From Alphaproteobacteria bacterium (GTDB taxonomy: Bacteria > Pseudomonadota > Alphaproteobacteria > Sphingomonadales > JAKSBY01): a stretch of 64,000 bases of DNA. The translations under genes and the position numbers were made by a program. This document shows, one piece after another, positions 55,698-64,000 of the stretch; the first letter of the stretch is position 1, and every line of letters begins with the position of its first letter. The notes below the pieces were generated by a model that saw nothing but the letters and a program-made list of their open reading frames with translations, ran no database searches and was not told the origin of the DNA. The stretch is taken from positions 47,392 to 111,391 of the forward strand of contig JAJFIV010000008.1 of assembly GCA_021774625.1 (NCBI GenBank). The letters are read 5' to 3'.

Positions 55698-57497
55698 TTA
55701 TTCCGCATAGGCCGCGTCATCCAGAAACATCTCGGCCTTGGGGATGTTGCCCCAATCATCCAGCTTGAGCTTTCCGGCAATATGAAACCGGCGTCCGGCG
55801 CCGGTCAGCAGGGCTTCTCCCAGCGGCTGGCCGGCGCTGCGAAAGGCCATGGCCTTGATCCGCCCGCCGTCGGATCCAGCAAAAATGCAGCGGACATGGT
55901 CTTTGCCGACAATATCCACCTTTATCAGGCTGACATTGGGGATGGCGAAGCGCGGTTCCGGATTGCCGACGCCATAGGGGGCGATCATCTGTAATTTCGA
56001 CAGGAGATCAGGGTTGGCGCCCTTTAAAGCCAAAAGACCGTCCAGTTGCAGGGAGGCCCCCCGCTGCGCCTTTTTCACGTCGTCCGCCAGCCATTCCGCT
56101 AAAAAAGTTTCAAGTTCCGGCAGTTTGTCTTCATTTGCCGTCAGACCCGCCGCCATGGCGTGGCCGCCGCCATTCATCAGCAGCCCGCGCCGGGAGGCTT
56201 CAATGACCGCCGCCCCGATATCCACTCCGCGAATGGAGCGGGCCGAGCCCTTGGCGATGCCGTTCTCGATCCCGATGACAAGGGCCGGGCGCTGATAGCG
56301 GTCCTTCAGGCGGCTCGCCACAATGCCGATCACGCCGGGATGCCAGCCCTGCCCGGCGGCGAAAATAACCGGTCCGGCCTCGCCGGTCAGTCCTTTCCGG
56401 CTTTCAACGGCGGTGACGGCCTCGCCCAGCACAGTATTTTCTATTTCCCGCCGTTCCAGATTGAGCGCGTTGAGCCGCTCGGCGATGGCTTTTGCCTCCA
56501 GCTTGTCCGCTGTGGTGAGAAGCCGCGCGCCGAGGTCCGATTCGCCGATCCGTCCGCCGGCATTGACCCGCGGGCCGAGAATAAAACCCGCATGATAGGC
56601 GTTTGGGGTCTCCTGAATGCCGCCGACATCCGAGAGCGCGGCCAGGCCGGTATTCTCCCGTCCGGCCATGACCTTCAACCCCTGCGCGACAAAGGCGCGG
56701 TTCAGTCCGGTCAGCGGCACCACATCGCAAACGGTGCCGAGCGCAACGATATCGAGCCATGCCAGGAGATTGGGCTCAATGCGGCCATTCCGGTACCAGC
56801 CCGCCTCGCGCAGCACACGATTAACGGCGATGACCAGCAGATAGGCGACGCCGACGGCGGCCAGGTGCCCCAGGTCACCGCTTTCATCCAGCCGGTTGGG
56901 ATTGATCACTGCATGGGCGTCTGGCAATGCCGGGTCCGCCTTGTGGTGATCGACAACAATGACATCCAGACCGATGCGGGCGGCTGTCGCCAGCGGTTCA
57001 AAGGACAGGATGCCGCAATCCACCGTGATGACCAGCGATATACCGTCATCGGCCAGCTTTTTCAGCGCCGGCGCATTGGGGCCGTAGCCCTCTTTCATCC
57101 TGTCCGGGATGTAAAAGACAAGATTGCCGCCCGCCGCATCGAAAAACCGTTTAAGAAGGGCCGATGACGTCGCGCCGTCCACATCATAATCGCCGAAAAC
57201 GGCGGTGGCCTCACCGGAAATAATCGCGGCCGCGATACGCTCGGCGGCGCGGTCCATATCCCGCAGACTTGACGGGTCCGGCAAAAATTCCCGCAGCGAC
57301 GGATTAAGAAAGGCGGCAACCTCTTCCAGACCGACGCCGCGGCCCGCCAAAACACGCCCGGCCACTTCCGGCAAGTCAAAACGCTGGGAAATGGCCTCCG
57401 CAAGGCGCGTATCAACCGGACGGGCCTGCCACAGACGGCCGGAAAGCGAGGATTGAACCTCACATAATGCCGGGGAAGTGGCCGTCTGCGGTTTCAT
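55698..57497 (-). CDS. recJ: Single-stranded-DNA-specific exonuclease RecJ
   Basis: RecJ degrades single-stranded DNA 5' to 3' in recombination and mismatch repair. The 599-residue protein has the DHH phosphoesterase motifs VFGDYDVDGATSSALL, VVDHHKADPALPDAHAVINP and the DHHA1 ending NGGGHAMAAGLT, plus an OB-like C-terminal part. It shares one base with the glpX stop (TGATG), so translation is coupled. The 3' flank holds REP-like elements. Confidence 0.96.
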   Translation of the reverse strand: MKPQTATSPALCEVQSSLSGRLWQARPVDTRLAEAISQRFDLPEVAGRVLAGRGVGLEEVAAFLNPSLREFLPDPSSLRDMDRAAERIAAAIISGEATAVFGDYDVDGATSSALLKRFFDAAGGNLVFYIPDRMKEGYGPNAPALKKLADDGISLVITVDCGILSFEPLATAARIGLDVIVVDHHKADPALPDAHAVINPNRLDESGDLGHLAAVGVAYLLVIAVNRVLREAGWYRNGRIEPNLLAWLDIVALGTVCDVVPLTGLNRAFVAQGLKVMAGRENTGLAALSDVGGIQETPNAYHAGFILGPRVNAGGRIGESDLGARLLTTADKLEAKAIAERLNALNLERREIENTVLGEAVTAVESRKGLTGEAGPVIFAAGQGWHPGVIGIVASRLKDRYQRPALVIGIENGIAKGSARSIRGVDIGAAVIEASRRGLLMNGGGHAMAAGLTANEDKLPELETFLAEWLADDVKKAQRGASLQLDGLLALKGANPDLLSKLQMIAPYGVGNPEPRFAIPNVSLIKVDIVGKDHVRCIFAGSDGGRIKAMAFRSAGQPLGEALLTGAGRRFHIAGKLKLDDWGNIPKAEMFLDDAAYAE

Positions 57498-58459
57498 CAG
57501 CCCGGAACATGATCGGTCTGCACCCAGCGGACTGTGTGGGTTGAGGCCCGCATAACAACGGAATGCGTCGAATAGCCGCCGCGTTTGCTAAGCCGTACCC
57601 CCTTCAGGAGCGAGCCGTCGGTCACACCGGTTGCAGCGAATATCACGTCACCGGAAGCCAGTTCTTCCAGATTGTATTTGCGGTCCAGATCCTCAATGCC
57701 CCATTTTCGCGCCCGGGCCTTTTCATCGTCGTTGCGGAAAACCAGCCGGCCTTCAAACTGCCCGCCAATGCAACGCAGGGCCGCGGCGGCCAGCACGCCT
57801 TCCGGCGCGCCGCCGGTTCCCATATAGAGATCGACCCCGGTCTCACGGTCCGCTGTGGCGATAACGCCGGCAACATCACCGTCAGGTATCAGTTTAATCT
57901 TACAGCCCAACTTCCTCAAATCATTGATAATATAGTCATGACGCGGCCGCTCCAGAACGCAGACCATCATGTCCTCGACCGCCTTGCCCCGGGCCTTGGC
58001 CACCGCCTTGACATTGTCTGACGGGGATTTATCGAGGTCGATAATGCCGGGCGGCAGGCCGCCGCCGACGCCTATTTTATCCATGTAAACATCAGGGGCG
58101 TTCAAAAGATTGCCCTTTTCCGCCAGCGCCACCACGGCAAGCGCATTGGCGCCGCCGTTGGCGGTGATGGTTGTGCCTTCCAGCGGGTCGAGGGCGATGT
58201 CAATCTCTGGCCCTTCGCCCAGGCCGACTTTTTCACCGATATAAAGCATGGGGGCTTCGTCGCGCTCCCCTTCCCCGATGACAATGGTGCCGTCAATCTC
58301 AAGCTTATTGAGGGCGGCGCGCAGGGCCTCCACCGCCGCCTGGTCGGCGGCGTTCTTGTCCCCTTTGCCGACCCATTTTGACGCTGCAATCGCCGCAGCC
58401 TCGGTGACACGGACCAGTTCCAGCACAAGAACACGGTCCAGATGGTTATTGTTAGCCAT
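57497..58459 (-). CDS. glpX: Class II fructose-1,6-bisphosphatase
   Basis: GlpX removes the 1-phosphate of fructose-1,6-bisphosphate in gluconeogenesis (some also act on sedoheptulose-1,7-bisphosphate). The 320-residue protein has GTIVIGEGERDEAPMLYIGE, the metal-binding ALDPLEGTTITANGGANALA, MDKIGVGGGLPPGIIDLD, and MGTGGAPEGVLAAAALRCIGG. It forms an operon with recJ and diverges from phaC across about 100 bases, a carbon-storage link that may be only positional. Confidence 0.96.
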   Translation of the reverse strand: MANNNHLDRVLVLELVRVTEAAAIAASKWVGKGDKNAADQAAVEALRAALNKLEIDGTIVIGEGERDEAPMLYIGEKVGLGEGPEIDIALDPLEGTTITANGGANALAVVALAEKGNLLNAPDVYMDKIGVGGGLPPGIIDLDKSPSDNVKAVAKARGKAVEDMMVCVLERPRHDYIINDLRKLGCKIKLIPDGDVAGVIATADRETGVDLYMGTGGAPEGVLAAAALRCIGGQFEGRLVFRNDDEKARARKWGIEDLDRKYNLEELASGDVIFAATGVTDGSLLKGVRLSKRGGYSTHSVVMRASTHTVRWVQTDHVPG

Positions 58460-58565
58460 AAATACTCCAAATTTCCTTGAGAAATAACTGCAAAATAGGG
58501 CTTGATCCTGTATAGCCTATGAAAAGCGCAAAATCGATATCTACATTTTCCAGTGGCGAAATAAA

Positions 58566-60380
58566 ATGACGGCTGACAACGACGACAAAAATGACCTTCC
58601 TTTCGGCTATTCAGAAGAGGATATGGAAGCCTTTTCCAGAAATTTCGCGCGGATCGCGGAAAACGGCGCCAGGCTGGTTACGGAATTCATGGAGAGCCAG
58701 ACGCCTTCCGGCGCCGCACCGATGATTGATCCGCTGAATATAGCAGGCTCCTTTACCCAACTGGCGGCGAAAATGGCGGCCAATCCGGAAAAGGTCATCG
58801 AAGCCCAGACCGCCTTGTGGCAGGATTATCTGAAGCTTTGGGAAAACGCCGCCAAACGGGCGGCCGGTGAAAAAACCAGGCCGGTAATCGAGCCTGATAA
58901 AACCGACCGCCGGTTCAAAGGGGCGGACTGGTCGGACAACCAGATTTTCGACTTCATCAAACAATCCTACCTGCTGACGGCCAAGCATGTGCAGGACTGC
59001 GTTCATAATGTTGAGGGCTTGTCGCGCCAGGATGCCGCCAAGGTCGATTTTTACACCCGGCAGTATGTGGACGCCATGTCGCCCAGCAATTTCGCCCTCA
59101 CCAATCCCGAGGTTCTGAAAGCGACAATCGAGGAAAAAGGCGAGAATCTGGCCCGCGGCTTTGAGAATATGCTGGAGGACCTGCAACGGGGCCAGGGCAA
59201 ACCGGCGCTGCAAATGACCGATCCTGATGCCTTTGAGGTCGGCCGCAATATCGCGACGACACCGGGCAAGGTGGTTTTCCGCAATGAATTGCTTGAATTG
59301 ATTCAGTATGCGCCAACAACAGAGGAAGTTTATAAAACGCCGCTGCTGATTTTCCCGCCCTGGATTAACAAATTTTATATTCTCGACCTGACCGAGCAGA
59401 AATCATTTGTCCGCTGGGCCGCCGAACAGGGTCATACGGTCTTTATAGTGTCCTGGGTTAACCCGGATGAGCGTCATGCCGAAACCGGCTTTGAGGATTA
59501 TCTGACGAAGGGTTTTAAGCCGGCCCTTAAGGCGGCGAGGAAAATCTGCGGCGCAGAGTCCGTCAATGTCATCGGCTATTGCGTGGCCGGCACCATGCTG
59601 GCCGCCGCCCTCGCCTATCTTGCCGTCAAAGGCAAGGCGGATCAGGTTAACAGCGCGACCTTTTTTACCGCGCAGGTGGATTTTGAAGAAGCGGGCGAGT
59701 TGCAGATTTTCGTTGACGATAAACAGCTTGAAGCCATGGAACGTCTGACCAGGGATATCGGCTATCTTGACGGTCAGGCCATGGCGCAGACCTTCAATAT
59801 GCTGCGTTCCAATGATTTGATCTGGTCTTTCGTCGTCAATAATTACCTGCTTGGCAAAGAACCGTTCCCGTTTGACCTGCTTTACTGGAATTCGGACTCG
59901 ACCCGCCTGCCCCGCGCCATGCATCTCTATTATCTGAAGAACATGTACCAGGAAAACAACCTGGTAAAACCGGGCAGGATTGTTCTGGATGGTGTGCCCA
60001 TTGATCTCTCACTGGTCGAAACACCCTGCTATATTCAGGCCGGAAAAGAGGATCATATTGCCCCCGCCCCGTCGGTCTTCAAAATTCTTGATCAGTTCAA
60101 GGGACCGATGCGGTTTGTCCTGGCCGGTTCGGGCCATATCGCAGGCGTGGTCAATCCGCCCTCAGCCCGGAAATATAACTACTGGACCAATGCCAAAAAA
60201 GCGGAAACGCTGGAAGGATGGCTGGAGGGCGCCACAGAGCATCCCGGTTCCTGGTGGCCTGACTGGCAAAAATGGATCAGCCGGAAATCCGGCGTCAGGG
60301 TCCCCGCACGGGCCCCGGGCGGGGGCAAATATAAGCCGCTCGGCGATGCCCCTGGAACGTATGTTGCGGTAAAAAGTTAG
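58566..60380 (+). CDS. phaC: Class I polyhydroxyalkanoate synthase
   Basis: PhaC polymerises 3-hydroxyacyl-CoA into storage polyester on granules. The 604-residue protein has the N-terminal PhaC domain (SDNQIFDFIKQSYLLTAKH), then the alpha/beta core with [22 protein letters not shown], the lipase-box Cys in VIGYCVAGTMLAAAL (about C339), the catalytic Asp region KEDHIAPAPS and His in AGSGHIAGVVNPP. Length fits class I, and no phaE is near. The usual phaA/phaB and phasin genes are not in the window. Confidence 0.96.
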   Translation: MTADNDDKNDLPFGYSEEDMEAFSRNFARIAENGARLVTEFMESQTPSGAAPMIDPLNIAGSFTQLAAKMAANPEKVIEAQTALWQDYLKLWENAAKRAAGEKTRPVIEPDKTDRRFKGADWSDNQIFDFIKQSYLLTAKHVQDCVHNVEGLSRQDAAKVDFYTRQYVDAMSPSNFALTNPEVLKATIEEKGENLARGFENMLEDLQRGQGKPALQMTDPDAFEVGRNIATTPGKVVFRNELLELIQYAPTTEEVYKTPLLIFPPWINKFYILDLTEQKSFVRWAAEQGHTVFIVSWVNPDERHAETGFEDYLTKGFKPALKAARKICGAESVNVIGYCVAGTMLAAALAYLAVKGKADQVNSATFFTAQVDFEEAGELQIFVDDKQLEAMERLTRDIGYLDGQAMAQTFNMLRSNDLIWSFVVNNYLLGKEPFPFDLLYWNSDSTRLPRAMHLYYLKNMYQENNLVKPGRIVLDGVPIDLSLVETPCYIQAGKEDHIAPAPSVFKILDQFKGPMRFVLAGSGHIAGVVNPPSARKYNYWTNAKKAETLEGWLEGATEHPGSWWPDWQKWISRKSGVRVPARAPGGGKYKPLGDAPGTYVAVKS

Positions 60381-60447
60381 GACACGTCCTGAAATTTGAT
60401 CCCGGCTGTGCTATATACCCTTTGTGGCATAACGGTTGAGGTCAATC

Positions 60448-61905
60448 ATGTTTTTCCAACGGCGTTCTCTCGGTGACAGACTGGAGCAGGGTTTTCGTAT
60501 CGCCAGGTGGCGGATATCCCCGCGTAAAAACCGCATTCAGCAAAACAGGTTATGGACGAAATCCGTCGCGGTTGAGCCAAAACCGATGCAGGTGCTGGTG
60601 GCTTTGGCCAAGCGTCCCGGCGAGACTGTCAGCCGGGAAGACCTGCGCGCAGCCGTATGGGACGGCCGCTTTACCTCGGACCAGGTGATCACCGTGGCGA
60701 TCCGCTCGCTGCGCAGGGTTCTCGCCGATGATGTCAAAACGCCAAAATATATCCAGACCCTGCCCGGAAAAGGCTATAAATTGCTCATCCCGCCGGAATT
60801 CGGCCCGCAATTGCCGGCGGGAAAAATCGCCGCGGCGGGGCTGATAACGATGGGGCTGTTGAGTGGCGCGCTGGCCTGGAATGCCGGCGGGCAGGACGCC
60901 GCATCCATCCATCGGCAGGCCATGGCGATCGCGCCCGGTCTGTCCGGCGAAGACCGCGCCGAATTTTTAAAGGCCCGCTATATTGTCTATCACGGCAAGC
61001 GAAACAGTTTTAATCATGCCGTGCCAACCCTTGAACGGCTTTATGCCGATTATTCCGACAACGCGGCCATCGCCATCACACTGGCGGAGGCCTATTTTCA
61101 ATGGTTCGAAGCCGGCGTTTACAAGCATGACCTGCTGACCCGCTCCCGCGCCCTTGCCCGCCATGCGCTGGAGCTTGATCCGATCAATGGCGAAACCATC
61201 GGTCTGACCGCCGCCCTGCGCTACGCCATCGACTGGGATGCGGCGGTGGCGGAGAAAAACTTTCGCACCGCCATTGATCTCGCGCCGGCCCATTGGCCCA
61301 ATTACCGCCGGTATGCGCTTCTGCTGTCGAGCCAGTCGCGGTTTGACGAGGCCGAACAAATCCTGGAATCCGCCGCTGTTCATGACAGCAGCGCCATTGC
61401 CAAACCGGCTCTTGCCCGGCTTGCCTATATACGGGGCGATTTTCATGAAGCCATCCGGCGCACGGAGACTCTGCTGGAAATCGCGCCGGAGCATGCCGCC
61501 GGCCATTACACTCTGCTGGCGAAGAGTTTTGCGGCGCTGGAGGATGCGGAGCAGGCCCGGTCCTATCTGCTGAAAGCCCATGCCGCCACAAACTATCCGA
61601 AAATCTATCACACAATCCTTGCCGACGTGACCCGCAAGGGCGGATTGAAGGGCTATTATGACTATGCGCTTAAGATCGCGGAATGGCGGAAACGGGAAGC
61701 CATTCCCCAATCACCGGTGGTGATGGCCGCCTATTCCATCGGCGCCGGAAAGTCGGACCTGGCGGTCGATTACCTGAATCAGGCACTGGCGGACAATGAT
61801 CCCATGTTGCTGACCGTCGCCGTCGATCCGGACTTTCGCAACCTGCGGGACAACGCCGAGTTCAACAGATTATTAGAGACCATCCGCACTCACAGACCCT
61901 CCTGA
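60448..61905 (+). CDS. Winged-helix (CadC/OmpR-type) transmembrane regulator with TPR domain
   Basis: The 485-residue protein has an N-terminal OmpR-type winged helix (VAVEPKPMQVLVALAKRPGETVSREDLRAAVW, TVAIRSLRRVLADD, YIQTLPGKGYKL, about 35-113), one membrane helix (about 126-145) and a TPR-rich part (IALTLAEAYFQWFEAGVYK; ARHALELDPINGETIGLTAAL). This is the CadC-like one-component layout: DNA binding inside, sensing outside. The start at ATG 60448 follows TGAGGT. It overlaps the convergent M20 gene by 16 bases at its 3' end. Confidence 0.85.
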   Translation: MFFQRRSLGDRLEQGFRIARWRISPRKNRIQQNRLWTKSVAVEPKPMQVLVALAKRPGETVSREDLRAAVWDGRFTSDQVITVAIRSLRRVLADDVKTPKYIQTLPGKGYKLLIPPEFGPQLPAGKIAAAGLITMGLLSGALAWNAGGQDAASIHRQAMAIAPGLSGEDRAEFLKARYIVYHGKRNSFNHAVPTLERLYADYSDNAAIAITLAEAYFQWFEAGVYKHDLLTRSRALARHALELDPINGETIGLTAALRYAIDWDAAVAEKNFRTAIDLAPAHWPNYRRYALLLSSQSRFDEAEQILESAAVHDSSAIAKPALARLAYIRGDFHEAIRRTETLLEIAPEHAAGHYTLLAKSFAALEDAEQARSYLLKAHAATNYPKIYHTILADVTRKGGLKGYYDYALKIAEWRKREAIPQSPVVMAAYSIGAGKSDLAVDYLNQALADNDPMLLTVAVDPDFRNLRDNAEFNRLLETIRTHRPS

Positions 61906-63185
61906 TCCACCGCTAGTATGGTTCTGAGCAGCACATCGGCGCCATTGGCCATGGCCTGCGGCGAGGTAAATTCGTTGGGTGAGTGAGAGACGCCGTCCCG
62001 CGACGGCACAAAAATCATACCGGTTGGGGTGATTGTGGCCATATCCTGTGCGTCATGCCCGGCGCCGGACGGCATGAATTGATAAGTCAGTCCGGCGTTC
62101 TCCGCCGCTTTTGCAATGATCGCCCGCATGCGCGGATCGGTCGGTGTCGGCACCGACGCCACATCCACATAATCGAAGGTGATGGCGGTATCGGACGCTT
62201 TGGCGATCTCGCTGGCGCGCGCCTGAATGGCGGCAAAGGTCCGGTTCATTTTGTCTTTATCGAGATCGCGGATTTCCAGGCTCATCACGACCCGGCCCGG
62301 AATCACGTTGGGTGCTCCGGGTTCGGCGCGGATTCGGCCAACCGTGGCCACCTGGCGTCCCTCCATGCCGGTCGCCACTTCGTTGATGGCGACTGTGAGC
62401 CTGGCCGCCGCCAGCATGGCGTCGCGCCTTTTATTCATCGGTGTCGTGCCGGCGTGGTTGGCGAAGCCTTCAATGGTGACATCCCACCAGTCGATGCCGA
62501 CAATGCCTTCGACAACACCAATCTCTAGGCCTTCTTCATCGAGAATGCCGCCCTGTTCGATATGAACTTCGATAAAGGCGGTCAGATCTTCCGGTTTGAC
62601 CCGGGCGTCATTCAGCCGGGTATGGTCGCCGCCGATGGCATCAATGCCCTCGGCAATGCTAAGGCCCGAGGCATTGACCACACTCAGCGCGCCCGGTTTG
62701 AAATGGCCGGTCATGGCGAGACTGCCGACAAGACCGCCTTCCTCGTTTGAGAAACTCACCACATCCAGGGGATGACGGGTGGTTATCCCGGCTTCATTCA
62801 GCAGGTCTATGGCTTCAAGCGCCGCCATGACGCCGACATCGCCGTCATAATTGCCGCCGCCGGGCACCGAATCCGTGTGAGAGCCGAACATGACGGGCTT
62901 GAGCGAAGGATCGCTGCCGGCCCGGCGCCCGATGATATTCCCCGCACTGTCGATGCGGACATCAAGCCCCTGCCCTTTCATGAGCTGAATGACATAGGCC
63001 CGGCCCTCGATATCGGCCTGGCTGTAAGCCACCCGGTCAACGCCGCCATCCGCGTTGCGGCCATATTGCGACAGCTCCTGAATGCGGCTTTCCATACGGT
63101 CAGCCTGCGCCTTTGGCAGGTCTTCCTGCGCGCAGGCCGGCGCCGTGATTATTAGCGCCAAAGTCAATATTGACAAGATTCTCAT
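61890..63185 (-). CDS. Exported M20-family amidohydrolase (hydantoinase/carbamoylase type)
   Basis: From ATG 63185 (after GGGGAG) the 431-residue protein starts with a signal peptide (RILSILTLALIITAPACA). It has the dimetal motifs FGSHTDSVPGGGNYDGDVG (His, Asp) and VVSFSNEEGGLVGS (Glu), FIEVHIEQGGILDEEG, and VMSLEIRDLDKDKMN. The sequence fits the Zn-dependent N-carbamoyl-amino-acid amidohydrolase/allantoate-type group. A periplasmic location is less usual for this group. The substrate is not determined. Confidence 0.88.
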   Translation of the reverse strand: MRILSILTLALIITAPACAQEDLPKAQADRMESRIQELSQYGRNADGGVDRVAYSQADIEGRAYVIQLMKGQGLDVRIDSAGNIIGRRAGSDPSLKPVMFGSHTDSVPGGGNYDGDVGVMAALEAIDLLNEAGITTRHPLDVVSFSNEEGGLVGSLAMTGHFKPGALSVVNASGLSIAEGIDAIGGDHTRLNDARVKPEDLTAFIEVHIEQGGILDEEGLEIGVVEGIVGIDWWDVTIEGFANHAGTTPMNKRRDAMLAAARLTVAINEVATGMEGRQVATVGRIRAEPGAPNVIPGRVVMSLEIRDLDKDKMNRTFAAIQARASEIAKASDTAITFDYVDVASVPTPTDPRMRAIIAKAAENAGLTYQFMPSGAGHDAQDMATITPTGMIFVPSRDGVSHSPNEFTSPQAMANGADVLLRTILAVDQEGL

Positions 63186-63254
63186 CTTCGTCTCCCCTTT
63201 TGCCACATTTTCGGCGAAACAGGGGCGAAGCACAAGAGGGGAGTGAAAGTTCGG

Positions 63255-64000
63255 TTATTTCCCGAGTTTCTTCAGGGATTGGGCGAGCAGGACATAGAGT
63301 TTGCCCATTTCCGAGGAAACGAGAGTGACACTCAGGATATTGGCGCTGTCGCTTGCCATCACACGTTCCATCAGGGCCTCGAAATCGCGCATGAATTTCA
63401 GCACGTGATCGCGGAATTCAGCCTCCTGGTCGAATTTCTCCGAGAGAATCGACTTATCCTTGCGGCTGGCCATTTTCACGGCCCGGCGCGAAAAGATGCT
63501 GCGGTCGCCTTCCAGGTATTTTTTCCACAGATCGTCGGGAACGTCAGTTTCCAAAATCTTGTTGATGTCGATGGCGGTGGAATTCAGGCTTTCGATGAGC
63601 AGCGAAGAGGTGCGCACAAAGTCATCGCGTGTTGCGGTGGCGAAGGTTTTCTCCATTTCCGCCTTGCGTTCCGCAAACCGCTCGCTCTGCACGATCAGCC
63701 GGTTGGCCTGATCGGCGATGCGGTTGGCCACTTTCTCGCTTTCCAGATTGGCTTCCTTGGCGGCGGAATGAAGGCTGACCAGCGTATCGTTCAGTTCCCG
63801 CTCAAACCGCCCGGAAAGCTCGCTGAGATTGCCTTCCATCCGATCCCGCAAAGCCTGGATGGTGCTCTGGACTTTTTGCGATGCGCTGTCGAGACTGCGG
63901 TCCAGCCCTTCGCTGAGGTCATAGGCCGCTTCCGCCGCGCCGTCGCCGGCCCGGGCAACGGTTCTGGCGATCTGACCGGCAAGGGTATCGATGCGGTCTT
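63255..64000 (-). CDS. C-terminal part of a coiled-coil protein (5' end outside window)
   Basis: The frame is open to the window edge, so the gene begins beyond 64000. The visible 248 or so residues are almost wholly helical with heptad-like repeats (DTLAGQIARTVARAGDGAAE; LVSLHSAAKEANLESEKVAN; FAERKAEMEKTFATATRDDF). They end in a more conserved-looking tail (LEGDRSIFSRRAVKMASRKD and SSEMGKLYVLLAQSLKKLGK). It looks like the end of a long alphaproteobacterial filament-like protein; no function is assigned. Confidence 0.7.
   Translation of the reverse strand, partial: DRIDTLAGQIARTVARAGDGAAEAAYDLSEGLDRSLDSASQKVQSTIQALRDRMEGNLSELSGRFERELNDTLVSLHSAAKEANLESEKVANRIADQANRLIVQSERFAERKAEMEKTFATATRDDFVRTSSLLIESLNSTAIDINKILETDVPDDLWKKYLEGDRSIFSRRAVKMASRKDKSILSEKFDQEAEFRDHVLKFMRDFEALMERVMASDSANILSVTLVSSEMGKLYVLLAQSLKKLGK

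Noticed and set aside
60381..60395. AGGACACGTCCT palindrome after phaC as terminator
   Set aside because: The stem leaves too small a loop and no T-run follows.

Overview
The window is a continuous piece of an alphaproteobacterial chromosome with moderately high GC. The strongest taxonomic markers are the hybrid kinase CckA, the order fliR-flhB-cckA-recA-alaS, the ArsR/AHSA1 pair, retropepsin-type TIGR02281-like proteases, a class I PHA synthase and SdhE. The lineage cannot be fixed below class from sequence alone; a marine or soil, flagellated, polyester-storing bacterium of the Emcibacterales/Kordiimonadales/Rhodospirillales type is an inference. No rRNA, CRISPR array, transposase, integrase or phage structural gene was seen.

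Layout. 1-10.2 kb (+ strand): end of fliR, flhB, cckA, recA, alaS, a cyclic-nucleotide-gated K+ channel and a Cys/Met-metabolism PLP enzyme. 10.2-18.6 kb (+): a secreted DUF4139 protein, gyrA, coaD, two tandem cyclophilins, queA and tgt. 18.6-22.5 kb: a dienelactone hydrolase-like protein, a DsbA/FrnE-like protein, then a minus-strand regulatory unit (response regulator, anti-sigma factor, ECF sigma factor and two small exported proteins). 22.6-29.8 kb: mfd and sdhE (-), recG (+), DUF502 (-), Sel1 (+). 29.8-33 kb: a minus-strand operon of a cysteine-desulfurase-like protein, LpxR and MazG.

33-40.4 kb is the most mosaic part: a small membrane protein, a probable LysE remnant, a beta-lactamase-fold hydrolase, an AT-rich mini-island of two unknown genes, two paralogous membrane-anchored retropepsins, an ArsR/AHSA1 pair with a perfect palindromic operator, and an alpha/beta hydrolase. 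40.3-48.4 kb is one long minus-strand run that combines cell-wall enzymes (mltB, rlpA, D,D-carboxypeptidase) with tmk, holB, metG, tatD, an MBL hydrolase, a 42-residue membrane protein and a retropepsin. hspQ stands divergent to it.

50.9-55.4 kb is bounded by two nearly identical, same-orientation tRNA-Glu genes (CUC and UUC), each with its own TTGACG-type promoter. Between them lie a D-Ala-D-Ala-ligase-like ATP-grasp enzyme, a CocE/NonD (S15) serine hydrolase and an unfamiliar ATP-grasp-like protein, with REP-like palindromes inside the block and just outside it. This block is the best candidate for an undescribed system. 55.7-64 kb: recJ and glpX (-), phaC (+), a winged-helix/TPR membrane regulator (+), a secreted M20 amidohydrolase (-), and the C-terminal end of a coiled-coil protein that runs off the window.
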